The translations under genes were made by a program, and so were the position numbers. From Micrococcaceae bacterium Sec5.7 (lineage in GTDB: Bacteria > Actinomycetota > Actinomycetes > Actinomycetales > Micrococcaceae), in NCBI GenBank assembly GCA_039636785.1, contig CP144169.1, positions 3,348,001 through 3,412,000 of the forward strand: 64,000 bases of DNA. Direction: 5' to 3'. Shown here one piece after another: positions 1-8,342 of this stretch. The number at the start of each line of letters is the position of its first letter. The stretch's first letter is position 1. The notes beneath the pieces were generated by a model, which saw nothing but the letters and a program-made list of their open reading frames with translations, had not been told where the DNA came from and did no database searches.

Positions 1-1
1 C

Positions 2-478
2 TCCGCCGTGACATTGAACGGAATGCCGCTGACCCCGTACGCAAACAAGGCAGCCTTCGATGCCGCCGCTAGCGGCTGGTACAACGCCGGAGGGAACCTC
101 GTCGTCGCTAAATCCGACAGGGCCGCGGTCGGTACCGCGAAGTCGTTCCAGTTCACGCTCGGCCAGACCCCGGTATCAGCCAGCTTCACCTGCTCAAACG
201 GCACCACCACCAGCGGGCAGTCGGTCTACGTCGTGGGCAACGTCCCCGGATTGGGGAACTGGTCACCGGCCAGCGCCGTCAAGCTCGGCCCCACCTCCTA
301 CCCCACCTGGACCGGAACGATCAGCGACCTTCCGCCGAACACTGCCATCGAGTGGAAGTGCATTAAGCGCCAGGATTCCAACTACCCGGCCTCCGCAGAC
401 GCCTGGCAGGCCGGCTCCAACTCGACCTTCACGACCCCATCCTCAGGGTCTGCCGGCGCGACGTCGGGAGGATTCTAA
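2..478 (+). CDS. Secreted glycoside hydrolase, C-terminal part with CBM20 starch-binding domain (5' partial)
   Basis: The open frame runs in from the left window edge, so only the last ~159 residues are visible. The final ~100 residues read as a CBM20 starch-binding domain: a short strand with SVYVVGNVPGLGNW, then a PTWTG strand and the IEWKC strand, a typical order for this beta-sandwich. The preceding stretch resembles the beta-domain at the end of actinobacterial GH31 or GH13 alpha-glucan enzymes. The protein is therefore probably extracellular and acts on starch or a cyclic glucan, but the catalytic domain lies outside the window, so the exact enzyme cannot be named. The glycine/serine-rich tail after the CBM is an ordinary end. 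Confidence 0.7.
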   Translation, partial: SAVTLNGMPLTPYANKAAFDAAASGWYNAGGNLVVAKSDRAAVGTAKSFQFTLGQTPVSASFTCSNGTTTSGQSVYVVGNVPGLGNWSPASAVKLGPTSYPTWTGTISDLPPNTAIEWKCIKRQDSNYPASADAWQAGSNSTFTTPSSGSAGATSGGF

Positions 479-561
479 TGCCGGGGGACCGGAATGGTCC
501 GTGAGGCCCGCGGCGACCCGGCATGCACGACCACGAGGCCGTGAGCGCGCATCAACAATAG

Positions 562-780
562 AAGACGGACAGGGTCAGAGGGCCGCGCGGACAGACCCTG
601 CACCCGGAGGATTTCACTGATGCCCCGGCCGTCGCCGCCGTCGCGAGAATCACCCGAAGCAACTTCCCCTTCATCGACCGGCTCTTCACCCAGGTCGAAC
701 GGGTCATGAAAATCAATGAACTCAGCACCATCACCGACGACGTCATTGAGGCGGCACGCTCAACGCTTGTCATTGGGTTG
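562..780 (+). pseudogene. C-terminal remnant of an AAA ATPase of a transposon (TniB/IstB-like)
   Basis: From just after a stop at 559-561, one frame gives PEDFTDAPAVAAVARITR, then FIDRLFTQVERVMKINELST and a final ARSTLVIG. This matches the C-terminal helical lid of the AAA ATPases that accompany DDE transposases. No Walker A or B motif is present and no start codon precedes the conserved part, so only the 3' end survives. The frame runs on without recognisable homology after STLVIG. It lies just upstream of an ISL3-type transposase but belongs to a different transposon type, so two elements have probably landed here. Confidence 0.55.
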
Positions 781-945
781 ATCACGGGGGCGAGGAACCC
801 TAAACGCGCAATCCTGCTCCATCACTACGCAGGCATCTGGCTGAGCACGTGGAACACACGATCAGGGCGCCTCACGAATTCCGGGGCGTCCCACAAAATC
901 CGTCAACACGCCAAAATGATCTACAACGAGAACACCGGAGAAAAC

Positions 946-975
946 GAAAGAGCCACCTCAGCGGGTGGCTCTTTC
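946..975. terminator. Perfect 12-bp hairpin, probable terminator
   Basis: GAAAGAGCCACC and GGTGGCTCTTTC form a perfect 12-bp stem around a 6-nt loop. A-rich sequence on the left (AAAAC) and on the right (CAAAAAA) would let it work as a terminator, most plausibly in the leftward direction. It lies between the ATPase remnant and the insertion sequence. Confidence 0.6.
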
Positions 976-1086
976 GACTTCAAAAAACTGAGGCGCTGCC
1001 CGGAAAATGAACCACGTCCACGTTCCAAGGAGGGCTGCGTCGTTTCAATGACCCCGTTGCGGCGTGGCTGTGCGGAAGAGACGTCA

Positions 1087-2468
1087 GGGTCTCTTTGAAT
1101 AGTTAGCGACCAAAGCAAACATTCACAAGAAACCCTGACATGAATAATGCTAGTTGTTGCCCGGGCTGGTGCGCTCATGCCAATGCCCTTCTCGATGTCG
1201 CGGGCATTCACGTCACCGTCGTTGAGAACACTGTCCGTGAGCAAATCATCACCGTTGAAACCGACCAGATCCTTGCCGGCTGTCCGCTCTGTGGTGTGGT
1301 TGCGATTGGCCACGGACGCCGCGTTGTTCGCCTCCATGACACGCCCTCCCATGGCCGCCCTGTCCGGCTGGATTGGGCCAAACGGGTGTGGCGGTGCGCC
1401 GATCCCGGTTGCCCGGCCGGTACCTTCACTGAGACGCATGCGTTGGCGCCAGCGAAGGCGAAACTGACCACCCGGGCCGTCCTCTGGGCCACGGATGCGC
1501 TCTCCCGTTATGACACGTCGGTCTCGGCACTGGCCCACCAGCTCGGAGTCTCCTGGCACACGCTCTGGAAACCCGTGCAGGCCGAGGCAGCACGCCGCAC
1601 TACTGCCGCTGGCAGGCTAGCTGGAGTTGATGCGTTGGGTGTTGACGAGCATGTCTGGGTCCATACCGGGTTCCCCGGTTCTGGCATGGTCACCGGCATC
1701 ATCGATCACACCCGCGACGCCAACGGGGTTGTTCATGCCCGACTACTTGACCTTGTCGAGGGCCGTTCAGGGAAAACGTACGCGGACTGGCTCAAGGCAC
1801 AAACCCCGGAATTCCGGGCCGGCGTCAAGACCGCAACCCTGGATCCGTTCCGCGGCTACGCCAACGCGATCCGTGACGAACTGCCCGACGCCATCCAGGT
1901 CCTTGATGCTTTCCACGTAGTAAAACTTGCCTCCGCGATGGTCGATGAGGTCCGTCGTCGGGTGCAGCAAGACACGCTCGGCCATCGAGGACGCACAGGC
2001 GACCCGCTCTACGGGATCCGCCGGACCCTGCAGGTCGGTGCCGAGCATCTCACCCAGAAGCAGGTCGCCCGGCTGGATGCCAAGCTCGAGAACGGGGACC
2101 CGAACCACGAAGTGACTCTCGCCTGGCAGTGCTATCAACAAGTCCGCGCGATCTACCATGTGGCTCCGGAACGCGGACGTGAACTCGTGGCCAAAGCCCT
2201 GGCCTCATTCCCCCGCTGTCCGATCCCAGAGATAGCCAGACTCGGACGCACCTTGAAATCCTGGCGGGAAGAAATCCTCGCCTATTTCAAGACCCAAGGC
2301 GCCTCGAACGGACCCACCGAAGCCGTCAACGGGGTCATTGAAACGACGCGGCGGATTGCTCGCGGGTTCCGGAACTTCTCCAACTACCGGTTGCGCAATC
2401 TGCTCAGTGCAGGCGGTCACCGACCGTACCGGGTGAAACCCGCCAACCATGCCTAATTACGAAGAGCC
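1087..2468 (+). mobile_element. ISL3-family insertion sequence (ends approximate)
   Basis: The transposase at 1140-2456 is intact and flanked by short similar ends in opposite orientation. The left end reads GGGTCTCTTTGAATAGTTAG from 1087. The reverse complement of the right end reads GGCTCTTCGTAATTAG from 2468. They share GG-CTCTT, G-A and TTAG, which is like ISL3 termini. An 8-bp target duplication, usual for the family, is not visible outside these points, so the exact boundaries remain uncertain or the element has lost its flanks. Confidence 0.4.
1140..2456 (+). CDS. ISL3-family transposase
   Basis: This 438-residue protein has the full layout and usual length of ISL3 transposases. A zinc-ribbon-like N-terminus carries CPLCG near residue 49, followed by a second cysteine pair at CADPGC. 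A helix-turn-helix lies around the stretch ending HQLGVSWHTLWK. The DDE catalytic domain follows, with the first aspartate in GVDEHVW near residue 167, the second in LDAFHVVK near 250, and the glutamate in NGPTEAVNG in the C-terminal part. No frameshift is visible, so the element may still be active. It moves its own DNA by cut and paste. Confidence 0.93.
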   Translation: MNNASCCPGWCAHANALLDVAGIHVTVVENTVREQIITVETDQILAGCPLCGVVAIGHGRRVVRLHDTPSHGRPVRLDWAKRVWRCADPGCPAGTFTETHALAPAKAKLTTRAVLWATDALSRYDTSVSALAHQLGVSWHTLWKPVQAEAARRTTAAGRLAGVDALGVDEHVWVHTGFPGSGMVTGIIDHTRDANGVVHARLLDLVEGRSGKTYADWLKAQTPEFRAGVKTATLDPFRGYANAIRDELPDAIQVLDAFHVVKLASAMVDEVRRRVQQDTLGHRGRTGDPLYGIRRTLQVGAEHLTQKQVARLDAKLENGDPNHEVTLAWQCYQQVRAIYHVAPERGRELVAKALASFPRCPIPEIARLGRTLKSWREEILAYFKTQGASNGPTEAVNGVIETTRRIARGFRNFSNYRLRNLLSAGGHRPYRVKPANHA

Positions 2469-2499
2469 GCTAATCAGCAGGGCTAAGGAAAGCAGCAGC

Positions 2500-2527
2500 G
2501 CCCCGGCCGGCTCATCCTGGCCGGGGC
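2500..2527. terminator. GC-rich hairpin between the IS and DUF2630
   Basis: GCCCCGGCC at 2500-2508 pairs with GGCCGGGGC at 2519-2527 around a 10-nt loop. The stem is strong, but no T tract follows. It could terminate the transposase transcript or insulate the next gene. Confidence 0.4.
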
Positions 2528-2628
2528 TCTGCCCACGGCAGTGCAAAGCGTTCCCGTCTCTCTGGCCACAACCGGCGTCCCTCAGTAGCCTGTTGGGTGG
2601 AAGCTCATGCGCAAGGAAAGAGGCCACT

Positions 2629-2874
2629 GTGAACGATCAGGACATTCTCCAGCGAATTACGGAGCTGGTGCAGGAAGAGCATGACCTCCGTGACGGATCA
2701 AAAGCGGACGACGGCGGTGCCGGTACCGGCGGCGAGCGCCTGCGCCGCCTCGAAGAGAGTCTGGACCAGTGCTGGGACCTGCTCCGGCAGCGGCGGGCAA
2801 AGAAGGAATCCGGCGAGAACCCGAACGAGGCCACCGAGAGGCCCGTCAAAGAGGTTGAAGGCTACCGGCAGTAG
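2629..2874 (+). CDS. DUF2630 family protein
   Basis: A small soluble protein of 81 residues. The GTG at 2629 was chosen because a good ribosome site (AAGGAAAGAGG) lies just upstream and the product then starts MNDQDILQRI, as expected of the family. The sequence is mostly helical and charged, with a conserved core LRRLEESLDQCWDLLRQRR followed by a PVKEVEGY end. DUF2630 proteins are widespread in actinobacteria and have no established function. The gene stands alone between the insertion sequence and a convergent membrane protein gene. Confidence 0.85.
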   Translation: MNDQDILQRITELVQEEHDLRDGSKADDGGAGTGGERLRRLEESLDQCWDLLRQRRAKKESGENPNEATERPVKEVEGYRQ

Positions 2875-2922
2875 CCTCGGTGCCCGCAGACCAGCAGCCG
2901 GACTGCCGGGTGATGCAAAACA

Positions 2923-3327
2923 TCAGAACAGCGGAAGAACGTAACCGGAGACCAGGGCCGCGGCACCGATTCCGGCGAGCAGCCAGCCCAGTATGCCGGC
3001 GGTCTTCCAGGGAATCTCCGGCACAGCGGTCTGCCATTGTGACGGCCTGTTGAGCAGGTAATAAATGACGACGGCGTCCCCCGCTGCCATGTCCTTAATG
3101 TCGTGCCGTGACATGGGCGCGTGGTGGACCCGGTACTTGTGGTCGAACCAGCGGAAGCCGGTGCCGGTTTCGTCGGCGTAAACAACACCATCCGCCGCAA
3201 CCCATGGGTACCCGAACCGCCGGATGGACCCCACAGTCACCAACAGGATCAGGCCGAGCGGCAGGCACAACCAGGTGAGCAGTTCCAGAATGGGGCCTGC
3301 GATGTCTAAAGCGTCGGGCATGGTCAC
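2923..3327 (-). CDS. Hypothetical membrane protein with two transmembrane segments
   Basis: The 134-residue product has a hydrophobic helix near residues 10-34 (ILELLTWLCLPLGLILLVTV) and another at the C-terminus (ILGWLLAGIGAAALVSGYV). Between them is a polar domain of about 70 residues with HHAPMSRHDIKDMAAGD. No family is recognised. The frame opens with GTG at 3327, and an ATG two codons later is an equal candidate. It is convergent with DUF2630 and lies downstream of the GntR regulator on the same strand. The function is unknown. Confidence 0.55.
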   Translation of the reverse strand: MTMPDALDIAGPILELLTWLCLPLGLILLVTVGSIRRFGYPWVAADGVVYADETGTGFRWFDHKYRVHHAPMSRHDIKDMAAGDAVVIYYLLNRPSQWQTAVPEIPWKTAGILGWLLAGIGAAALVSGYVLPLF

Positions 3328-3363
3328 GATGTTACCGCCGGGCGGCCGGCCTGATGGCCGGAC

Positions 3364-4098
3364 CTACTGCAGACCCATTGCGCTCCGGACTTCGTCCAGG
3401 ATGTGATGCATCGCCGTCTCTGCCGTGCTGGCGTCACCCACCGCCACCGCCGCCGCCACATCCTCGTGTGCCTGCAGCGCTTCGGGCCGGGGCCGGAACG
3501 GCATCAAACCTTGCCTCGTCCGGCTTGAGAGGACCTCGGCCACCATCCCGTCAAGGGCTTTGAACATTTCGTTGCCACAACTGTGCAGGAGCAGACGGTG
3601 GAAGGCGATGTCCACCTCCAGAAATGCCTCGAGCTCACCGGCCTCGCCCAGGCGCCGCAGCTCCGCGGCAAGCCCGGCAAGTTCGCGGCGCTCCGCTGCG
3701 CTGGCCCGGCGCGCAGCCCCGGCCGCGGCGATCGGCTCGACGGCGATCCGGAGTTCCGTCAGGCTGCTGTACTGCTCGGCCCGGCGATCGGAGGCGAGTC
3801 GCCATCGCACCAGTTTGGGATCGAACACGTTCCACAGCCCGCGCTCCTGCACCACAATCCCCACCCGGCGCCGGGAGTAGACCAGATTCATGGATTCAAG
3901 GACACGCATGGTGTCGCGGGCAAGCGTCCGGGAGATGCCGTACTGCTGCTGCAGTTCGTCCAGGGTCAGCCGCCGCCCCGGCGCCATCGCTCCGGAGACG
4001 ATGGCTTCCCCGAGTGCGTCCAGCACTCTCAGATGCAGGGCCGGAACCGACGCGTCGCCGTCGTTGGTCCCCTGGTTGTGCTCTGTCGCCGTCGACAT
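3364..4098 (-). CDS. gntR: GntR/FadR-family regulator, probable gluconate repressor
   Basis: A 244-residue protein with an N-terminal winged helix (LTLDELQQQYGISRTLARDT near residues 43-62) and a C-terminal all-helical FCD ligand-binding domain ending HHILDEVRSAMG. A GGAGGC ribosome site precedes the ATG at 4098. It is divergent from gluconokinase, and a near-palindrome sits between the two starts. Repression of gluconate use, relieved by gluconate or a phosphorylated sugar acid, is the likely role. This is inferred from the gene neighbour, not from the ligand pocket. Confidence 0.85.
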   Translation of the reverse strand: MSTATEHNQGTNDGDASVPALHLRVLDALGEAIVSGAMAPGRRLTLDELQQQYGISRTLARDTMRVLESMNLVYSRRRVGIVVQERGLWNVFDPKLVRWRLASDRRAEQYSSLTELRIAVEPIAAAGAARRASAAERRELAGLAAELRRLGEAGELEAFLEVDIAFHRLLLHSCGNEMFKALDGMVAEVLSSRTRQGLMPFRPRPEALQAHEDVAAAVAVGDASTAETAMHHILDEVRSAMGLQ

Positions 4099-4187
4099 CT
4101 ATAAGCCTCCCTCTGCGCCGGGGCGCCTGGTCCAAGCTTGGTTCAAGCCTGGACGACCTAACCGAAAAGGTATGACCTGTGTTACAA

Positions 4188-4222
4188 AAGATACTACCAA
4201 TGCATTCCAATGGTGCTATCTT
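4188..4222. promoter_or_regulatory. Candidate GntR operator between gntR and gntK
   Basis: A 35-bp imperfect palindrome starts AAGATACTACCAATG and ends CATTGG-type sequence, GGTGCTATCTT. Thirteen of the 17 base pairs about the centre at 4205 match, including the outer six on each side. It lies in the intergenic region of the two divergent genes, where a repressor could control both. Confidence 0.5.
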
Positions 4223-4299
4223 TATTTTCCGGCGCAGCTGCCCACAGCTGGCTCGAGCTTCCTCTGGAAGCCAACGACGTCTTCTACGGAGGTAGAACA

Positions 4300-4824
4300 A
4301 TGAAGTTTCCTGCCATGCACCTGGTTGTGATGGGTGTAGCCGGAGCCGGCAAATCCACCCTCGCTGAGGCGTTGTCCCGGGACCTTGGCTGGGTCATGGC
4401 GGAGGCAGACGAGTTCCACCCGCAGTCCAACATCACCAAGATGAACGCCGGCACACCCCTCCAGGACGAGGACCGCTGGCCGTGGCTGCAGTCCATCCGC
4501 GGCTGGATGACCTCGCAGTCCGCTGCCGGGAAGAGCACCGTGCTGACCTGTTCGGCCCTGAAGCACACGTACCGTGCGCTCCTCGCCGAGGCCGAAGGCA
4601 AGGTGGTTTTTATCCATCTTGACGGCCACCCTGCCTTGCTGGGCGAGCGCATGCGCGGGCGGGCCGGCCACTTTATGCCTGTCACGCTGCTGCCCAGCCA
4701 GTTGGCTGCCCTGGAGCCGCTGACCCCGGAAGAGCTGGCCGCCGGAAGCGTGCTGCTGGATATCGCCAGGTCTCCTGAACAGCTCGTGCAGGACGTTCTG
4801 GTAGCCCTTAAGCACGCTGGCTAG
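4300..4824 (+). CDS. gntK: Gluconokinase
   Basis: A 174-residue kinase, the usual length for the GntK family. It phosphorylates gluconate to 6-phosphogluconate with ATP and so feeds the pentose phosphate route. The Walker A loop is GVAGAGKST at residues 11-19. DEFHPQSNITKMNAGTPLQD and DRWPW follow as family-typical substrate-side motifs, and CSALKHTYR and GHFMP lie downstream. The ATG at 4300 follows a strong GGAGGT site at 4288-4293. No gluconate permease lies nearby. It should respond to the divergent GntR. Confidence 0.92.
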   Translation: MKFPAMHLVVMGVAGAGKSTLAEALSRDLGWVMAEADEFHPQSNITKMNAGTPLQDEDRWPWLQSIRGWMTSQSAAGKSTVLTCSALKHTYRALLAEAEGKVVFIHLDGHPALLGERMRGRAGHFMPVTLLPSQLAALEPLTPEELAAGSVLLDIARSPEQLVQDVLVALKHAG

Positions 4825-4838
4825 CCGGCCGGCCGGCT

Positions 4839-4937
4839 TCAGCTGGCCTTGACGGCAAGGACGGGACAGGAAGCTGCGGCGCGTTCCAGTGCCGCCACGC
4901 CTTCCGGCGTGGGGACGTATCCGACGACGACGCTCAT
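4839..4937 (-). pseudogene. Internally deleted universal stress protein, 32 codons
   Basis: The short frame reads [20 protein letters not shown], then jumps to ASCPVLAVKAS and a stop. The first part is the N-terminal strand and helix of a UspA-type protein, and the last part is its C-terminal strand, so the central ~100 residues including the ATP loop are missing. The reading frame was kept through the deletion. Its ATG overlaps the tctA stop by 4 nt, as an intact operon partner would. It cannot bind ATP as a normal Usp. Whether the peptide is made is unknown. Confidence 0.6.
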
Positions 4938-6544
4938 GGTTGCTCCTGTCGCCGGGCGGCATGGGTGGATTCGGTGCGGGCACCGGTTTCGGTTTCAGAT
5001 TCATCACCCGTGCTCTCGAGTGGCGCCCCTGCCATAACCACGACGGCGGCCGGCGCCTTGGGGCGCGTACGCCGCCAGAGCTTCATCAGCAGAGGCCAGG
5101 CGAGGATGAGGGCAACGATGACGTAGACACCGATTGCGATCGGTTCGCTCCACAGGCCCGAGACGTCCCCGCCGCTGAGCTGGAGGGTCTTGCGGAGCTG
5201 ACCCTCGGCCCGCGGCCCCAGGATGAGGCCGATGATGAGGGGCAGGACAGGCAGGCCATACCGCCGCATCAGGAATCCGAGGGCGCCCAGGACCAGCAGG
5301 ACAACGAGGTCGAACGCCTGCAGGTTGACGGAATAGGCGCCAAGCGTGGCGAAGAACAGGATCCCCGCGTACAGGTAGGGCCGGGGCAGCTGCAGGAGTT
5401 TCGCCCACAACGGCGCCAAAGGCAGGTTGACCAGCAGGAGCAGGGTGTTGCCGATGAAGAGGCTGGCTATCAGCGCCCAAACCAGCGGTCCGTGGCTTTC
5501 AAACAACAGCGGTCCCGGCTGGATGCCGTACTGCACAAAGGCGGCCAGCATGACCGCCGCCGTCGCATTCGTGGGAAGACCGAGGGCCAGCATGGGGGTC
5601 AGGGTTCCCGCAGCCGCGGCGTTGTTGGCCGCTTCCGGTCCGGCGACTCCTTCGATGGCGCCGTGTCCGAACTCTTCGGGATGTTTGGACAGCCGCTTTT
5701 CCGTCACATAGGACAGGAAAGTGGGGATCTCGGCCCCGCCCGCGGGCAAGGCTCCGAACGGGAAACCGAACGCCGTTCCGCGCAGCCAGGGCTTCCAGGA
5801 CCGTTTCCAGTCCTGTTTGCCCATCCACGGCCGCCCCACGGGAATGACATGCAGCGGGGTGCGGCGCAGGTGGGCCGCAACCCACAGTGCTTCGCCAACG
5901 GCGAAGATCGCGACGGCGACAACAACGATGTCCAGTCCGTCCACCAGGAGTGGCTGGCCGAACGTGAGGCGGCGCTGGCCGGTGACGGAGTCGATGCCCA
6001 CCAGCCCGATGGCCAGGCCCAGGCCCAGTGAGGCGAAGCCCCGCAGGCGCGAACTGCCGAGCACAGCGGTGACGGCCAGCAGCGCGAGAATCATGATCGA
6101 GAAGTAGCTCGGAGCGCCAAGACTGACGGCAAACTGGACCACAATCGGGGCAAAGACCACCAGCAGCGTGGTGCCGATGGTGCCGGCCACGAACGACCCG
6201 ATGGCCGCCGTGGCCAGCGCCTGCGAGGCCCTGCCGGCTTTGGCCATCTTGTTGCCTTCGATGGCCGTGATGACGGAGGAGGATTCGCCCGGGGTGTTCA
6301 GGAGGATCGAGGTGGTGGATCCGCCATACATTCCACCGTAGTAGATGCCGGCGAACATGATGAACGCGCTCGTTGGTTCCAGGGCATAGGTCACAGGCAG
6401 CAGGAGGGCCACGGTCATGGCCGGCCCGATGCCGGGGAGGACGCCCACGGCCGTGCCGAGGATAACGCCGATCAGGGCGTAGAGAAGGTTGACGGGCGTC
6501 AGCGCCGTGGCAAACCCGTCCATCAGTGAGGAGAAGATGTCCAC
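4934..6544 (-). CDS. tctA: Tripartite tricarboxylate transporter large membrane subunit TctA
   Basis: A 536-residue integral membrane protein with about 11-12 hydrophobic segments. It is the transport channel for citrate-like tricarboxylates, driven by the ion gradient. Family features are [20 protein letters not shown] near residue 30, the [20 protein letters not shown] region near 70, and a second [14 protein letters not shown] half. A GTG start at 6544 overlaps the tctB stop by one base. The charged tail ends in a basic Arg/Gln stretch. It is the third gene of the tctCBA operon. Confidence 0.95.
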   Translation of the reverse strand: MDIFSSLMDGFATALTPVNLLYALIGVILGTAVGVLPGIGPAMTVALLLPVTYALEPTSAFIMFAGIYYGGMYGGSTTSILLNTPGESSSVITAIEGNKMAKAGRASQALATAAIGSFVAGTIGTTLLVVFAPIVVQFAVSLGAPSYFSIMILALLAVTAVLGSSRLRGFASLGLGLAIGLVGIDSVTGQRRLTFGQPLLVDGLDIVVVAVAIFAVGEALWVAAHLRRTPLHVIPVGRPWMGKQDWKRSWKPWLRGTAFGFPFGALPAGGAEIPTFLSYVTEKRLSKHPEEFGHGAIEGVAGPEAANNAAAAGTLTPMLALGLPTNATAAVMLAAFVQYGIQPGPLLFESHGPLVWALIASLFIGNTLLLLVNLPLAPLWAKLLQLPRPYLYAGILFFATLGAYSVNLQAFDLVVLLVLGALGFLMRRYGLPVLPLIIGLILGPRAEGQLRKTLQLSGGDVSGLWSEPIAIGVYVIVALILAWPLLMKLWRRTRPKAPAAVVVMAGAPLESTGDESETETGARTESTHAARRQEQP

Positions 6545-7047
6545 TAGAGAATCCCTTCGAGCAGTCCGGCAGGAAGGGCGATGCCCAGGCCGAGGTAGAA
6601 GCCGTAGAACGTCAGCAGGGACAGCGCCACGGAGATCAGTCCGTCCCGCACATAGTGGCGGCTGCCCAGCGCCCAGACGCTGCCCCAGAAGAGGACGGTG
6701 CCGGAAATTACCCAGCCAGCCCAGTCGATCAGCACGACGTTGGCAATGAATGCCCCTGCCAGGGGAAGCACGGTGCGCCAGTCGGCGGGGTGCGTCAGGT
6801 CCACGTCCTCGCCGGCCTCGGCCTCACCATGCCCGCCCCGGAGCACATTGATGGCCAGCATCACGGCGCAGACCAGCAGCAGGCCGGCAACGATGAACGG
6901 AACGGTCTTGGGTCCCACGGGGTCCGACTTGGAGTACGGAGTGGCCAGCCCGGACGCATCCCAAAGAACCACGGCCCCGGCCGCCCCGAGCAGGAGTGCA
7001 ACCCCCAGCTCGGAGCGGCCCTTGAGACGGGATGAAATCGAGGTCAC
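6544..7047 (-). CDS. tctB: Tripartite tricarboxylate transporter small membrane subunit TctB
   Basis: A 167-residue protein with four hydrophobic helices, matching the small membrane subunit of TTT transporters. Early helices read [20 protein letters not shown] and [21 protein letters not shown] short hydrophilic loop separates them from the last two helices. The GTG start at 7047 sits in a GTGA overlap with the tctC stop. It stabilises TctA in the membrane. Sequence identity in this family is always low, so position and topology carry much of the call. Confidence 0.88.
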   Translation of the reverse strand: MTSISSRLKGRSELGVALLLGAAGAVVLWDASGLATPYSKSDPVGPKTVPFIVAGLLLVCAVMLAINVLRGGHGEAEAGEDVDLTHPADWRTVLPLAGAFIANVVLIDWAGWVISGTVLFWGSVWALGSRHYVRDGLISVALSLLTFYGFYLGLGIALPAGLLEGIL

Positions 7048-8054
7048 GTCAGTCCGAGCTTGGTCAACACGTCCGCAACACGCTTGTCCTGCTCCGTCAG
7101 GAAAGTTGCAAACTCGTCGCCGGTGACGAATGCGTCGGTCCAGCTGTGGTTTTTCAGTGCTTCCTTCCAGGCGTCTGAGCCGTGCATCTTCTCGAGAGCG
7201 GCAATCAGGCCTGCTTTGTCGGCGTCGCTGATGCCCGGAGGTGCCACGATGCCCCGCCAGTTGCTGAAGACCAGGTCTATGCCCGATTCCTTGAGCGTGG
7301 GGGCATCTACGCCGTCAAGCCGCTTTTCACCACTGGTGGCCAGGACGCGAATGTCGCCGGACTTGATCTGCGGAAGATATTCACCCGCTCCCGAGGCAGC
7401 GAAGCCGAGCTTGTTGCCGAGGATGGCCGGGAGTAGGTCACCGCCGCCGTCGTAGGAGACGAAGTTGACCTTGGTCGCGTCGATGCCAACGGCACCTGCG
7501 AGCTGCATGGGCAAGAGGTGGTCCGGGCCGCCCGGGGAAGAGCCACCGCCGACGCTGATGGTGGAAGGGTCCTTTTTCCAGGCCGCTACGAGATCGTCGA
7601 TGGTCTTGTAGGGAGAGTCTTTGGACACCATGATGGCGCCGGGCTCTTCAATGAGCCGCGCCAGAGGTGTGGTCTCGGTAAGTTTTGACTCGGATTTGTT
7701 GGTGTAGCTGGCGCCGACGACGCCGAGGCCCATCAGCATGGTGAGGTCGCCGTTGGCCTTTTCATTGACGATCCGCGCCAGGCCAACTGTTCCGCCGGCA
7801 CCGGCAAGGTTGAAGACCTCGGTGTTGGAAGCGATCTTCTCGTCGTCGAGCACCTTCGCCGCCACCCGGGCCGTAGTGTCGTAGCCACCGCCGGCAGTGT
7901 TCGGCACCAGGATCCTGAGCTCGGTGATGGGGCCGGCGGCCGCTCCGGACGCCGACGGGTCCGCGGCTGTCTTTCCGGTGGCACCGCAGCCGGAAGCCGC
8001 CAGTGCGATACCTGCCGCGAGGGCGGCCATACGCAATGCGCTGAAATGGCGCAT
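7044..8054 (-). CDS. tctC: Tricarboxylate-binding lipoprotein TctC
   Basis: A 336-residue extracytoplasmic receptor of the TTT/Bug family. The signal peptide ends in a lipobox, LAASGCG, with the lipidated cysteine near residue 23. The mature part has the usual two-lobed fold with ELRILVPNTAGGGYDTTARV at the ligand-binding first loop and an AGAGGTVGLARI segment. It delivers citrate or a related carboxylate to TctAB. GAGGAA precedes the ATG at 8054. The divergent sensor kinase gene begins 289 bp away and probably controls this operon. Confidence 0.93.
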   Translation of the reverse strand: MRHFSALRMAALAAGIALAASGCGATGKTAADPSASGAAAGPITELRILVPNTAGGGYDTTARVAAKVLDDEKIASNTEVFNLAGAGGTVGLARIVNEKANGDLTMLMGLGVVGASYTNKSESKLTETTPLARLIEEPGAIMVSKDSPYKTIDDLVAAWKKDPSTISVGGGSSPGGPDHLLPMQLAGAVGIDATKVNFVSYDGGGDLLPAILGNKLGFAASGAGEYLPQIKSGDIRVLATSGEKRLDGVDAPTLKESGIDLVFSNWRGIVAPPGISDADKAGLIAALEKMHGSDAWKEALKNHSWTDAFVTGDEFATFLTEQDKRVADVLTKLGLT

Positions 8055-8342
8055 ATTCGTTCCTCATTTCATTGTGTCTATCGGGTGCTACCGATGCTAG
8101 GGCCGAAAGTGACGGGGCTCACTCTTGTGTAACCAGAGAACGTTAAGTTCATTGCGTTCACGTTTCCAGACCCTGACCGGGGCCCTAAAATCAGGGTTGT
8201 GACGGCTGAACGGTGGCTGCGGGAAGCACCTTCAGGGTCTGCGGTATAGTTCACCCAACTGCGTTGCGGACCACGCAGATGCCCTCCCCTCCAAGCCGCA
8301 ATTCCTGGCACGGCCGGCATGGACACCACGGAAGGACAGCAC

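Noticed and set aside
4889..6031. Plus-strand open frame of 380 codons
   Set aside because: It is antisense to tctA, and its Gln/Arg/Asp-rich composition is typical of shadow frames.
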